Source: Bacillus methanolicus MGA3 (GTDB lineage: Bacteria > Bacillota > Bacilli > Bacillales > Cytobacillaceae). From it: 64,000 nt of DNA. The DNA is taken from contig NZ_CP007739.1 in assembly GCF_000724485.1 (NCBI RefSeq), positions 1,720,843-1,784,842 of the forward strand, in the 5' to 3' direction. The position numbers and the translations under genes are program-made. The notes beneath the pieces are model-generated. The model searched no databases and had not been told where the DNA came from. It saw only the letters and a list, made by a program, of their open reading frames with translations. This document shows positions 1 through 8,838 of this stretch, piece by piece; position 1 is the first letter of the stretch, and each line of letters begins with the position of its first letter.

Positions 1-889
1 TATTTTTGATTGCATAGCCTGCATCCCCCATTTCATAAATAAAAATTTCTTCAAGTGTAAGAGGAAGCAAATCAAAAATAACCGGACTGAATTGCTCGAA
101 ATGAGAAACGATATCTTCTTCACTTCCCCTTACAATGCAAAGCAGGACGCTTCCCCGTTTTTCCTTATGTAAGATGCTGAGATTGCGGAATAATCCTTTT
201 GGAACTTCATTTTTGAAAGCAATTTGAATTTTGTGTACATCGGTTTTTAAATCATCAAGCTCTTTTTCAAGAAGTAGTGAACCTTTGTGAAGAATCCCGA
301 CATGGTCACATATATCCTCCACTTCCCGCAGGTTATGGGAAGAAATTAAGACTGTCATTTCCCGATCCGCTACATCCTTGATGATCAAGCTTTTGACCTT
401 TTTTCGGATGACCGGATCCAAACCGTCCATTGGTTCATCAAGGATGAGGATTTCCGGCATTGTCGAAAGACCCAGCCAAAAAGCAATCTGCCGTTGAACT
501 CCTTTTGAAAATTTATGGATTTTTTTATTTATGTCAATATCGAATACATCAGCTAACTCGGAAAAACGGCTTTCGCTCCAATGGCTGTAAATGCTTTTAT
601 TAAAATCCGCCATTTGTTTGACTGTGTATTGTTGGAAAAAGTAAGGATAATCCGGAATGAAAAATAGTCTGTCTTTTATCGATGGATTTTCATAAACAGG
701 TTCATCTTTGATCAAGACTTGGCCATGATCTTGTTTCATGATTCCAGCTAAAATTTTTAATATTGTCGTTTTTCCGGCTCCGTTTGAACCTAGCAGACCA
801 TATATAGATCCTCTCTGAACAGTAATATTGACATGCTGGATGGCATCAGTGCCTTCATATGATTTCGATACATTTTTTAATTGAATCAT
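1..889 (-). CDS. ABC transporter ATP-binding protein, YtrB-like (3' end beyond window)
   Basis: Translating the minus strand from the ATG at 889 gives about 296 residues before the window edge, close to the full length of YtrB-type ATPases. Seen: Walker A GSNGAGKT at residues 34-41, a degenerate signature FSKGVQRQ where LSGGQ is usual, Walker B ILILDEP followed by DGLDP, and an H-loop ISSHNL. The protein should power an exporter whose permease lies beyond the edge. Its start overlaps the stop of the GntR-type gene by 4 nt (ATGA), so the two are translationally coupled. In B. subtilis the ytr genes answer to cell-wall antibiotics. That role is inferred here from the gene pairing only. Confidence 0.85.
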   Translation of the reverse strand, partial: MIQLKNVSKSYEGTDAIQHVNITVQRGSIYGLLGSNGAGKTTILKILAGIMKQDHGQVLIKDEPVYENPSIKDRLFFIPDYPYFFQQYTVKQMADFNKSIYSHWSESRFSELADVFDIDINKKIHKFSKGVQRQIAFWLGLSTMPEILILDEPMDGLDPVIRKKVKSLIIKDVADREMTVLISSHNLREVEDICDHVGILHKGSLLLEKELDDLKTDVHKIQIAFKNEVPKGLFRNLSILHKEKRGSVLLCIVRGSEEDIVSHFEQFSPVIFDLLPLTLEEIFIYEMGDAGYAIKN

Positions 890-1272
890 GAGAATTCCCC
901 TCCTCTTGTCGAAGTTTCAATTTCTTTTATCATAGAATAGAGTTCATTTGTCGATATTCCTAAATACAGTGCTTCCGTTATTAGTTTCTTAAGTTCTTTT
1001 TTTATGCTTTGAATTTTTTCTGAGTTTTGTATATAACTCGAATGGTTGACAAAGCATCCTTTCCCTTTCACAGAGTAAATATAATTCTGGTTTTCGAGTT
1101 CCCGGTATGCCTTTTGTATGGTGTTCGGGTTTATCATTAATTGCTGGGCCAAAGCCCTGACAGACGGCAGCTGTTCATCAGCTTTTAAAACTTCATTTAT
1201 GATCAATTCTTTAAATTTATCAACGAGCTGTTCATAAATGGGTTTCCGGCTCCGCAGATCTAATTCGAACAT
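886..1272 (-). CDS. GntR-family transcriptional regulator, YtrA-like
   Basis: This 128-residue protein has an N-terminal winged helix of the GntR/YtrA type (residues about 10-78, with PSVRALAQQLMINPNTIQKAYRELE) and only a short helical C-terminal tail. That is the layout of the small YtrA subfamily, which lacks a ligand-binding domain. The start is set by AGGAGGGG just upstream of the ATG. It is the first gene of a unit with the ABC ATPase, overlapping it by 4 nt, and is expected to repress its own operon. An imperfect inverted repeat between the -10 box and the ribosome binding site is the likely operator. Confidence 0.88.
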   Translation of the reverse strand: MFELDLRSRKPIYEQLVDKFKELIINEVLKADEQLPSVRALAQQLMINPNTIQKAYRELENQNYIYSVKGKGCFVNHSSYIQNSEKIQSIKKELKKLITEALYLGISTNELYSMIKEIETSTRGGEFS

Positions 1273-1286
1273 AACTCCCCTCCTAT

Positions 1287-1318
1287 CTGTACTAAGTGTA
1301 CTATGAGTATTAATACAG
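1287..1318 (-). promoter_or_regulatory. Candidate YtrA-type operator
   Basis: Two arms, CTGTACTAA and TTAATACAG, match as inverted repeats at 8 of 9 positions with 14 nt between them. They lie between a TATAAT -10 box (1323-1328, read on the minus strand) and the ribosome binding site of the GntR gene, where a repressor would block transcription. Assignment to this regulator is inference. Confidence 0.5.
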
Positions 1319-1394
1319 TTAGATTATATAACATTCCTTTCCAAATTAGTATATGTTTTGTGTAAATTTTCAAAAAAATATTCAAATAAAAAAC

Positions 1395-1417
1395 AGCCCT
1401 GCTGAATCAGCAGAACT
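1395..1417 (-). terminator. Rho-independent terminator of the DMT exporter gene
   Basis: Read on the minus strand, a 10-bp stem (CTGCTG/CAGCAG core, extended by G-U and A-U pairs) is followed by a run of seven T. It lies about 80 nt beyond the stop codon at 1499. Confidence 0.8.
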
Positions 1418-1498
1418 GGGGATTTTTTTGCACAGATTTTTCTTTAAACATTAAAGTTAATTTTAATATGTTAATGAACACTTCATTAATAATTGTTC

Positions 1499-2467
1499 TT
1501 ATGCACTGGCGGTTTCACTTTTCATGTTTTCCGTTTTTACTGAAATCCGGCTATGCAAGACCATCCCGATAATAACCAGCAACATTCCTGTAAGCGAGGC
1601 AGCAGATGGAAGCGGTGCCGATAATACGATAACTTCCCCGGCAGCAGAAAAAAGTACTTCCAGCGATTGGGTCGCTTCAACGGCTCCTAATTTTTTCATA
1701 TTCCCTTTCACGAGATCCGTAGCAGCAAAAAATAAAACAGTGGCGAAAACTCCTGAAAAAATGGCAACTAATCCTGATTGGACAACTTGTCCTTTACTTG
1801 GCAAACCTACAGTAAATAAACCGAAAAGTGACAAGAGAAACCAAAATGGCAGGCTTGCAATCGTCATTCCTAAAACCCTTTGATAAGCATCGAGTTGGCC
1901 ATTACAGACTTCCATCATTTTTCTGTTTCCTAACGGGTAAGCAAATGAAGCGATCAAAATCGGAATGACACATAACATAGCATCTTTCACAGAAAGTTTG
2001 GTTGCATGTTCTAGTTGCATAATGGCAATACCGATTAAAATGATGAATGACATCGCAAGACCTTTATATGGGATTTGACCTCTTACTCGGATCAAGCCAT
2101 GTTCCGTTTGAATCGTTTCATAGAATAATGGAACTAGGAGAGAGCCGGAAATAATAGTAATTTGCCAAGTTCCTGCAATCAGCCAGCCCGGACCATATGC
2201 AGATGCAAAACATAACGGAGCATAAAACAGCACAAAGCCAATAAAACTCCATAAAAGCCAGTTATGCAGCTCTTTTTTCATTTCTCGAAAGAGAGATAAT
2301 AAGCCTTTTCTCCATGCAACGATTAATAAAAGCGGCGGAACCATAAAAATATATCGAAGAGAGGCACTCCATATCCAGCTCCCGCCTGAAAGTTCCATCG
2401 CCCGATTTAAAACAAAAGTAAACGCAAAAAAGAAAGCCGCACAAATGCCTAATAATATTGGACGCAA
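1499..2467 (-). CDS. DMT-type multidrug/metabolite exporter (EmrE-like, 10 TM)
   Basis: The 322-residue protein is almost entirely hydrophobic, with about ten predicted membrane helices, and begins with a typical DMT helix (AAFFFAFTFVLNRAMELSGG). It resembles the multidrug resistance efflux transporter family of Bacilli (the long EmrE-like group), where two five-helix halves make one subunit. The start is a TTG preceded at good spacing by GAGGTGA; no ATG fits. It is a single gene with its own terminator, divergent from the chromate transporter. The substrate cannot be told from sequence. Confidence 0.8.
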   Translation of the reverse strand: MRPILLGICAAFFFAFTFVLNRAMELSGGSWIWSASLRYIFMVPPLLLIVAWRKGLLSLFREMKKELHNWLLWSFIGFVLFYAPLCFASAYGPGWLIAGTWQITIISGSLLVPLFYETIQTEHGLIRVRGQIPYKGLAMSFIILIGIAIMQLEHATKLSVKDAMLCVIPILIASFAYPLGNRKMMEVCNGQLDAYQRVLGMTIASLPFWFLLSLFGLFTVGLPSKGQVVQSGLVAIFSGVFATVLFFAATDLVKGNMKKLGAVEATQSLEVLFSAAGEVIVLSAPLPSAASLTGMLLVIIGMVLHSRISVKTENMKSETASA

Positions 2468-2716
2468 ACGGCTTCACCTCACCATCAAATGTGATTTATA
2501 TTTTTTCCCTGATTCTTGTTAAAGAATTTAGTCCTTAAAACAAATATATTGCATTTATTTTTTTACATCAATTATTTCAGAAATATTCAGTCATTTAAAG
2601 AAAGATTTTATTCAGTATTCTTAATTATTTTTAAGATTTTGTAAATATTGTTCATTCCTTTTTAAAGTTTGTTATTCTATTGCTGTTATAGGAAAGATCA
2701 GATAGGAGGATTGTTC

Positions 2717-3913
2717 TTGGCAAAAGGATCACAAGATAATAGATTTAAAACGTTATTGGAAATTTTGCTTGTATCAACGCGGCTAGGATTGACATCTTTC
2801 GGTGGGCCAATTGCCCATTTAGGATATTTTCATGAGGAGTATATCCGCAGAAGAAAATGGATGGATGAAAAAACTTATGCTGATTTAGTTGCATTATGCC
2901 AGTTTTTGCCCGGACCAGCAAGCAGCCAAGTTGGGATTGGCATTGGTGTCATACGAGGCGGGCTTTTAGGCGGAGTGCTTGCATTTTTGGGTTTCACATT
3001 GCCTTCTGTAATCGCTCTAATTCTTTTTGCACTTTTCATAAAAAGTTTTGATATTGGAAATGCCGGATGGATCCATGGTCTAAAAATAGTTGCTGCAGCG
3101 GTTGTCGCTCATGCGATCATGGGGATGACGCAAAAACTTACACCTGATTTAGCACGAAAAACAATTGCTCTTTTTGCCGTTGTAGCAGCGCTGATTTGGC
3201 AATCAACATTTACACAGGTTGGAATTATCCTTCTTTCTGGAATTTTTGGATTACTTTTCCTTAAAACGGAAAAAGAAAAAGTGTATTCGCAATTAAATGT
3301 ACCGATTTCAAAAGGTTTTGCTGCGGCATGCTTAATTCTTTTTATGGCACTCTTATTTATCCTTCCTTTAATAAGTAAGCTGGCACCCTTTCATTGGTTT
3401 GCAATGTTTGACAGTTTTTATCGATCAGGTTCATTGGTATTTGGTGGGGGGCATGTTGTTTTGCCTTTACTGGAACGTGAATTTGTACCGGCCGGATTTT
3501 TAAGCGAAGAAGCATTCCTTGCCGGGTACGGAGCAGCACAGGCCGTTCCGGGACCTCTGTTTACTTTTGCAGCTTACATCGGCGCAGCAGCATATGGTTG
3601 GAAAGGCGGACTTGTCGCGACAATCGCCATATTTCTGCCTGCTTTTCTATTAATAGTAGGAACACTTCCATATTGGGATCAATTACGGCGAAATCCGAAA
3701 ATGAAGAGAGCATTAATGGGGGTTAATGCAGCAGTCGTTGGCATTCTGATTGCCGCCTTTTATGATCCGATTTGGACTAGTTCGATCCTAGCTCCAATTG
3801 ATTTTTCTTTTGCCGCGATTTTATTTAGTATGTTAGCTTTTTGGAAGGTTCCGCCATGGGTCGTTGTTTTGACCGGTGCCATCGGTGGCTCAATTCTATC
3901 TATAATTGGGTAA
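2717..3913 (+). CDS. chrA: Chromate/anion efflux transporter, long-chain ChrA type
   Basis: The protein is 398 residues from the TTG at 2717, which follows GATAGGAGG at ideal spacing; an upstream ATG in frame has no ribosome binding site. It has two homologous CHR halves. The first carries TSFGGPIAHLG and CQFLPGPASSQ, the second VFGGGHVVLPLLE and GAAQAVPGPLF. This duplicated arrangement of about 400 residues and ten or more membrane helices is the long-chain ChrA architecture. Family members extrude chromate or related oxyanions across the cytoplasmic membrane. There is no adjacent chrR or regulator, so the physiological substrate is uncertain. It is transcribed alone, divergent from the DMT exporter. 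Confidence 0.88.
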   Translation: MAKGSQDNRFKTLLEILLVSTRLGLTSFGGPIAHLGYFHEEYIRRRKWMDEKTYADLVALCQFLPGPASSQVGIGIGVIRGGLLGGVLAFLGFTLPSVIALILFALFIKSFDIGNAGWIHGLKIVAAAVVAHAIMGMTQKLTPDLARKTIALFAVVAALIWQSTFTQVGIILLSGIFGLLFLKTEKEKVYSQLNVPISKGFAAACLILFMALLFILPLISKLAPFHWFAMFDSFYRSGSLVFGGGHVVLPLLEREFVPAGFLSEEAFLAGYGAAQAVPGPLFTFAAYIGAAAYGWKGGLVATIAIFLPAFLLIVGTLPYWDQLRRNPKMKRALMGVNAAVVGILIAAFYDPIWTSSILAPIDFSFAAILFSMLAFWKVPPWVVVLTGAIGGSILSIIG

Positions 3914-4034
3914 ATCCAAAGTGGTTGCTCATTGCCTTACCTTAGTCATAATTTAGAATGAGTAGATCCCTCGACTCCAAGCTAAAGAACGCCCTGATTC
4001 ATGATCAAATTATAAATTTTCTTATCTTTTTAAA

Positions 4035-4059
4035 AAAGCTGCCAAAACGAAGCAGCTTT
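4035..4059 (-). terminator. Terminator of the AlaX-type gene
   Basis: On the minus strand an 8-bp perfect stem AAAGCTGC/GCAGCTTT with a 9-nt loop runs directly into T6, six bases beyond the stop codon at 4066. Confidence 0.85.
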
Positions 4060-4065
4060 CTCCTT

Positions 4066-5261
4066 TTACTCGTTCAGTTTTTCGATTAATTGATTAAGAA
4101 GCTCATCTCCAGATATAGTGGCTTCGCCTCCCCCTTGAGCAAATGTTTCGTTTCCTCCTCCTTTTCCATTAATGGATGGAAGAACGTCCGCCGCTATTTG
4201 TTTCATATTTGAATTGTCGGCTGAACCCCGGGCACAAACGAACTGAAGACGGTCGCCATTTTCGGCTGCAAACAACACAGTAACCTCTTCCTCATTAGCT
4301 GTAATCATACGTGCGAGTTTTTGGAGTTCCTGAATCGAACGATTACGGAAAACTTTTGCGATCAATTGGATTTCAGGTTTGCTTTTTCCAAAAGCTCTTT
4401 TGCTTCATAATGAAGGAGATTTTCCCTTGCTTCCTCTAATGATTTCTCAGTTTCCTTTGCATGATCTAAAAGACGGCTTGCAGCAGTGATGATTTCCTCC
4501 TCAGATGCATTTAACAATGCATTTAATTCACGAATCACTTTTTGTTTTTTCCCAAGCTGTTTCAAAACACGATTCCCGCAAACAAATTGGACCCGTATTC
4601 GCTTTCGCTGTCTTTCCCAGTCTAAAATCTTAATTGCCCCTACCTGCCCGGTAGAATGTGGATGAGTTCCTCCGCATCCGTTGTAATCAAAGTCGGGAAT
4701 AATGACAAGCCTGATATTTTCCGTAACGGAAGGCTGTTTTCTTAAAGGATATTTGGAGAGCTCCCTTTCCGTAACCCATTTTGTTTCAATCGGCCTATTT
4801 TCAAGAATAATTTGATTCGCAAGTTTTTCTGCTTCCATTGCCTTTTGCTCTGACAATTCTTCGATATCAAGGTCAATAGTCAGAACTTCCTTTCCCAAAT
4901 GAAAGCTTACAGTTCGGTACCCAAACAGCTCTTCAAACGCTGCGGATAAGATGTGCTGCCCGGAATGCTGCTGCATATGATCAAATCGTCTTTCCCAGTC
5001 AATTACACCCGTTACGTCTATATTTTGCTCCGAAATCGGCTTTTCAACAAAATGGCGGATCTCCCCGTTTATCTCTTCAACATTAACCACCTTAATATGG
5101 TTTAGCGTCCCGGTATCGTGCGGCTGGCCTCCCCCGGTCGGATAAAATGCCGTTTCCTCTAAAATAACATACCAGTTGCCAGCCTCGTCCTGATTTTGGT
5201 GAAGGATCTTTGTTGTAAATGTTTTTATGTATGGATCCCGATAATATAATTTGTTCTGCAA
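4066..5261 (-). pseudogene. Alanyl-tRNA editing protein (AlaX-L type), frameshifted
   Basis: Two minus-strand frames together make one AlaX-L protein of about 398 residues. The upstream frame (5261-4362, TTG start after AAAGAGGAG) holds the editing domain: HSGQH with H99 and H103, and CGGTH with C196 and H200, the zinc ligands of AlaRS-like deacylases. The downstream frame (4365-4066) is the DHHA1 domain with GKGGGNETFAQGGG. The frames meet at TTGA (4362-4365). Restoring one A in the AAA run at 4371-4373 fuses them as NLK-IQ-LIAKVF. The intact enzyme would hydrolyse mischarged Ser- or Gly-tRNA(Ala) in trans. It may be a true pseudogene, a homopolymer sequencing error, or two separately translated domains. 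Confidence 0.85.
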
Positions 5262-5840
5262 GTGCAGCCAGCTCCTCTTTAATTATTTCTATCTCTGAAC
5301 TCCCTTTAAATAAAGCAATGAATTTTAGAATAGTCAAGTGTTGCATCCGACCTGATTTTAACAGACTGTTTAAATTTAAAATAATTATATTATGTAAACA
5401 AATTAATCCGATAATTTAGTCGTATTTATATAATTATTGGTTGGACCGTAACGAATCTAAATGTTTTAAGTAAAAAATATTATCTTTAATAAATTTATTA
5501 GGAATTATTTTAAAAAAGTATTATGATTTTTATCTTGATTAAAGAGGCTTTTCCGCTGCCCAAAAGAAGCGGTACTTGGAGTTGCTTGACACTTTATTAT
5601 CGTGCCATTATTATCCTTTTTATTAGCAATAGGGTTAATTTGATAATATTCCACAAAATGTAAATGGAAGCTTCTTCTTTTTGGATAAGAATAATATTTT
5701 TATATAACTGATTTTATTTTATCCTTCTCGATCACTTCTACTTTAATAATCGTCGATTAAGCTTCTCTTCAATTATTTTTCAATAAAAAAAGAATTATTA
5801 TAGTTTTTCATAATTTCAGAATATATTTTATCAATATAGT
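5262..5840. other. AT-rich non-coding stretch
   Basis: About 580 bases between the AlaX-type gene and the symporter promoter. The stretch is strongly AT-rich with stops in all frames. I see no RNA motif or recognisable protein remnant. Confidence 0.5.
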
Positions 5841-5860
5841 AATTTTTCAATTGAAAAATT
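5841..5860. promoter_or_regulatory. Perfect 20-bp palindrome abutting the symporter promoter
   Basis: The 20 bases are a perfect palindrome with arms AATTTTTCAA and TTGAAAAATT. The right end overlaps the first two bases of the -35 box (5859-5864). Such a site suits a dimeric regulator. It resembles a CodY box only in the outer AATTTT/AAAATT, the centre being different, so the regulator is unknown. Confidence 0.55.
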
Positions 5861-5887
5861 GACAAACTTTCAGCTTCACATTATTAT
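5859..5887 (+). promoter_or_regulatory. SigA-type promoter of the dicarboxylate/glutamate symporter
   Basis: TTGACA at 5859-5864, a 17-nt spacer, and TATTAT at 5882-5887. It lies about 58 nt before the TTG start at 5945. Confidence 0.75.
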
Positions 5888-5944
5888 ATATCATGTGTCT
5901 TTTTTGTCGTTTTTTGTTGAATTTAATCAGAAAGGGTGAGTAAA

Positions 5945-7201
5945 TTGAAAAAACTTGGGTTGGCATGGCAAATACTAATAGGTCTTGTTCTTGGTATTGC
6001 TGTAGGTGCCATATTTTACGGTAATCCGGAAATACAAACCTATTTACAGCCAATTGGCGATATTTTTATAAGGTTAATTAAAATGATCGTGATCCCAATT
6101 GTCATCTCAAGCATTGTCGTAGGTGTAGCAGGTGTTGGAGATATTAAGAAACTTGGCAAACTTGGTGGAAAAACTATTCTTTATTTTGAGATAATTACGA
6201 CTATTGCAATCGTTGTCGGGCTCCTTTCTGCCAATATATTTCGACCTGGTGAAGGCGTAGATATGAATGCCTTGGAAAAAGGCAATATAGACTCTTATTT
6301 GCACACAACAAAAGAAGTAGAAAATCATAGTTTTGTCGATACATTTGTTAATATTGTCCCTTCTAACATATTTGAATCAATTGTCAAAGGAGACATGCTG
6401 GCGATTATTTTCTTTTCCGTTTTATTCGGCCTTGGCGTGGCAGCCATCGGCGATCGCGGAAAACCGGTTCTTCGTTTTTTTCACGGAACCTCTGAAGCCA
6501 TGTTTCATGTTACCAATCTTATTATGAAATTCGCTCCATTCGGTGTTTTTGCATTAATCGGAGTTACTGTATCGAAGTTTGGGGTAAGTTCTTTAGTCCC
6601 TCTAAGCAAACTAGTTCTTCTCGTATATGGAACAATGTTCTTTTTTGTTGTCGTTGTTTTAGGTTTAACTGCAAGATTATTTGGAATTAACATTTTCAAC
6701 TTGTTTCGTATTTTAAAAGATGAATTGATACTTGCTTATTCTACAGCAAGCTCAGAAACTGTTTTACCTAAAATTATTGAAAAAATGGAAAAGTTTGGGT
6801 GTCCAAAAGCGATTACCTCGTTTGTCATTCCTACTGGCTATTCTTTTAACTTGGACGGCTCAACACTCTACCAGGCAATCGCCGCTCTATTTATAGCACA
6901 AATGTATGGGATCCATCTCTCCTTTTCTCAGCAAATTTCCTTAATGCTTGTTCTTATGGTGACGTCTAAAGGAATTGCTGGTGTTCCCGGCGTATCCTTC
7001 GTCGTACTGCTTGCAACGCTTGGAACGGTTGGGATACCGGTAGAAGGCCTCGCATTTATTGCAGGAATTGACCGTTTACTGGATATGGCCCGTACAGTTG
7101 TAAACGTAGTTGGAAATTCCCTTGCAGCTGTTATAATCTCTAAGTGGGAAAAACAATATAATTTACAAGAAGGAGAAGCTTATCTTAAAGAAGTTTCTTA
7201 A
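5945..7201 (+). CDS. Sodium/proton:dicarboxylate (glutamate/aspartate) symporter, DAACS family
   Basis: From the TTG at 5945 the protein is 418 residues, the usual length of GltT/DctP carriers. AGGGTGAG fits this start better than the in-frame GTG nine bases upstream. Signature stretches of the family are present: YSTASSETVLPKI (the serine-rich re-entrant loop), PTGYSFNLDGSTLY (the NMDGT-like motif), and GVPGVSFVVLLATL with a following DR-LDMART-VNV region that binds the substrate carboxylates. It imports C4-dicarboxylates or acidic amino acids. The exact substrate (glutamate, aspartate or succinate) cannot be settled. It is a single-gene unit with promoter, palindrome and terminator of its own. 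Confidence 0.9.
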   Translation: MKKLGLAWQILIGLVLGIAVGAIFYGNPEIQTYLQPIGDIFIRLIKMIVIPIVISSIVVGVAGVGDIKKLGKLGGKTILYFEIITTIAIVVGLLSANIFRPGEGVDMNALEKGNIDSYLHTTKEVENHSFVDTFVNIVPSNIFESIVKGDMLAIIFFSVLFGLGVAAIGDRGKPVLRFFHGTSEAMFHVTNLIMKFAPFGVFALIGVTVSKFGVSSLVPLSKLVLLVYGTMFFFVVVVLGLTARLFGINIFNLFRILKDELILAYSTASSETVLPKIIEKMEKFGCPKAITSFVIPTGYSFNLDGSTLYQAIAALFIAQMYGIHLSFSQQISLMLVLMVTSKGIAGVPGVSFVVLLATLGTVGIPVEGLAFIAGIDRLLDMARTVVNVVGNSLAAVIISKWEKQYNLQEGEAYLKEVS

Positions 7202-7212
7202 TCTTGATAATC

Positions 7213-7257
7213 AAAAAGGCTTTTGCTCAAGTTATTCGTTGGGCAAGGCCTTTTTTT
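7213..7257 (+). terminator. Terminator of the symporter gene
   Basis: A long stem (AAAAAGGC...GCCTTTTTT extended by TTGCTCAA/TTGGGCAA pairing) ends in T7, twelve bases after the stop codon. Confidence 0.85.
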
Positions 7258-7365
7258 GTGGAAAAGGGGCGGAGCTGCGCTGATAAAAGTAGAATTGCCA
7301 ACCTATTATTAGCAAGATACATGTTTAGCTTTGTAAATTTTTTTAGCTTGGCTCCGCTCACACCG

Positions 7366-7442
7366 CCTTATTTTGTTAGTTATGTTTCAAAATGAAGTCT
7401 ATTTCCATTTCAGGGTCGGGAGTAAAAACTCATGATGGTTTT
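7366..7442 (+). repeat. 77-bp dispersed intergenic repeat, copy 1
   Basis: This stretch aligns without gaps to the reverse complement of 52573-52649. Two blocks are identical: GTTATGTTTCAAAATG (16 nt) and GGGAGTAAAAACTCATGA (18 nt), with CTATTTC shared between them. It contains no gene. The GAGT-AAAA-ACTC block can form a small hairpin. Confidence 0.8.
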
Positions 7443-7466
7443 TTGCCGCATGCCAAATAAAAAAAA

Positions 7467-7488
7467 CACAGATGTAAAAACCCCTGTG
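7467..7488 (-). terminator. Weak terminator after dedA
   Basis: A 5-bp stem CACAG/CTGTG with a 12-nt loop, followed on the minus strand by T8, about 45 nt beyond the dedA stop. The stem is short, so the call is tentative. Confidence 0.5.
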
Positions 7489-7531
7489 CTTATGTTCTAA
7501 AGGAAATGATTGTTGATTATTGCTCACTTCA

Positions 7532-8119
7532 TTAGCTTTTTCTTTTTTGTTTAATAAGAAAATAGATGACTGTTAATACGGTAGCAATGACGATCATCGG
7601 CAAACTGTACTGGCCGGCAACTTCTTTAATTTTTGTCCAATTTTCACCAAGTATTTGGCCTAAATACAAAAAGAAAATGGACCAAGGGATAATCGCTGCA
7701 ACTGTAAATAAAATAAACTTGCTTACAGGCATTTTTGCAATTCCCGCCGGTATTGAAATCGCATGCCTTACCACCGGAATGAATCTTGCGGTAAAGATAA
7801 CTCCATTTCCATATTTCTTAAACCAATCTTCTGCAACATCGAGATGTTTTTTTTGAATGAAGATATATTTTCCATACTTTTCTAAAAATGGTCTTCCACC
7901 AAAATAACCAGCCCAGTATAAAAACAGTTGGGCTATAGTACCTCCAATTGTACCTGCAATGACGGCACCGACAAAATTGATTGTTCCTTGGGATATCATA
8001 TATCCGCCATATCCAAGCACAATTTCACTTGGAATGATTTCGATCATCAATCCAAGGGCAATTCCTATGTATCCAAGATCTGCGAGCCAATATAATATTG
8101 AATAAATAAAATCTTTCAT
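7532..8119 (-). CDS. DedA-family membrane protein (VTT domain)
   Basis: The protein is 195 residues, the usual size for DedA proteins. It has the family pattern of hydrophobic helices around a conserved centre: EIIPSEIVLGYGGYMISQG near the N-terminus, GGTIAQLFLYWAGYFGGRPFLEKYGKYI, and FTARFIPVVRHAISIPAG, the amphipathic re-entrant segment with its conserved arginines. DedA/VTT proteins are flippases or supporting transporters for phosphatidylethanolamine, undecaprenyl phosphate or other lipids in the cytoplasmic membrane. Which lipid this one handles cannot be told. It is a single gene whose ATG follows an adequate GGTGG site. Confidence 0.9.
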   Translation of the reverse strand: MKDFIYSILYWLADLGYIGIALGLMIEIIPSEIVLGYGGYMISQGTINFVGAVIAGTIGGTIAQLFLYWAGYFGGRPFLEKYGKYIFIQKKHLDVAEDWFKKYGNGVIFTARFIPVVRHAISIPAGIAKMPVSKFILFTVAAIIPWSIFFLYLGQILGENWTKIKEVAGQYSLPMIVIATVLTVIYFLIKQKRKS

Positions 8120-8277
8120 GTAACCACCTTTATCTGTTTGCTTTTGAACATGAACTTATTATAATAGGGATTCTTTTAAAAAGTAAAATATTTATATGAC
8201 CAAACTATTTTCACCTAGTGTCAATTTTAAAGTGATTTTTGCCCTACATACAAAATATACTCCTTTTCTTTGATTTA

Positions 8278-8838
8278 TTAAAGTATAGTGATGTATTTAT
8301 TCTTTTTCAAAGATATATAGTTTTCCATTTTAGGTCTTGTTATCTTTTTCCCTTTAAAACCTCTTCTTAAAAGCTCCTTGCTCATCATCATCATAAAGGC
8401 GCCGTGGCTTACAATAAGGATATTATCATTTTGGTTTTGAATTATTTGGTCAAGTACGGAATGAATTCTCTGTTCAACATCAAACTTTGTTTCCTGCTGT
8501 GATTGATGATTAATTAGCCAGGCTGTCCTTACAAGGAATGCCCATAAAAGAAATGGCAATTTCATATTTTTTTTAAAAAGAGGGTACATAGAAATTTCTC
8601 GCAATTCTCTCATTTTGATAATCTCACCTGAAAAAATTTGTTCCGCTGTTTTTACAGCTCGATGAACATCACTAGTATAACACTTTGTCCACTCAATTCC
8701 TCCTAAATCTATAGTTCCATCCTCAATATCGGATGTTTCGTATTCTTCTATCCAATGACAAAGCTATTTTTGTGAAATGATTTTTTTCTCAGGAAATCCT
8801 CGTATCACTTTAAAATGACGAACTAATCCGATTTTTAA
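8278..8838 (-). pseudogene. Histidine phosphatase (phosphoglycerate mutase-like), disrupted by an in-frame stop
   Basis: One continuous minus-strand frame from 8838 to 8278 encodes a complete histidine-phosphatase-like protein (about 186 codons) apart from two defects. The expected start codon is TTA, although AGGGTGA sits just upstream, and codon 25 is TAG (8764-8766). The frame reads GLVRHFKV at residues 4-11, the catalytic RH motif, then YTSDVHRAVKTAEQI, and near the end ILIVSHGAFM, which carries the second catalytic histidine. The part after residue 75 remains open from an internal ATG at 8613 but would lack the catalytic RH. Such enzymes dephosphorylate small phosphate esters; this copy is presumably inactive. 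Confidence 0.85.

Noticed and set aside
4362..4373. Programmed ribosomal frameshift in AlaX-L
   Set aside because: No slippery heptamer or downstream structure is visible; a one-base deletion in an A run is simpler.
5092..5346. 84-residue frame upstream of the AlaX-type gene
   Set aside because: It is a shadow of the AlaX N-terminus in another frame; no motif and no fitting ribosome binding site.
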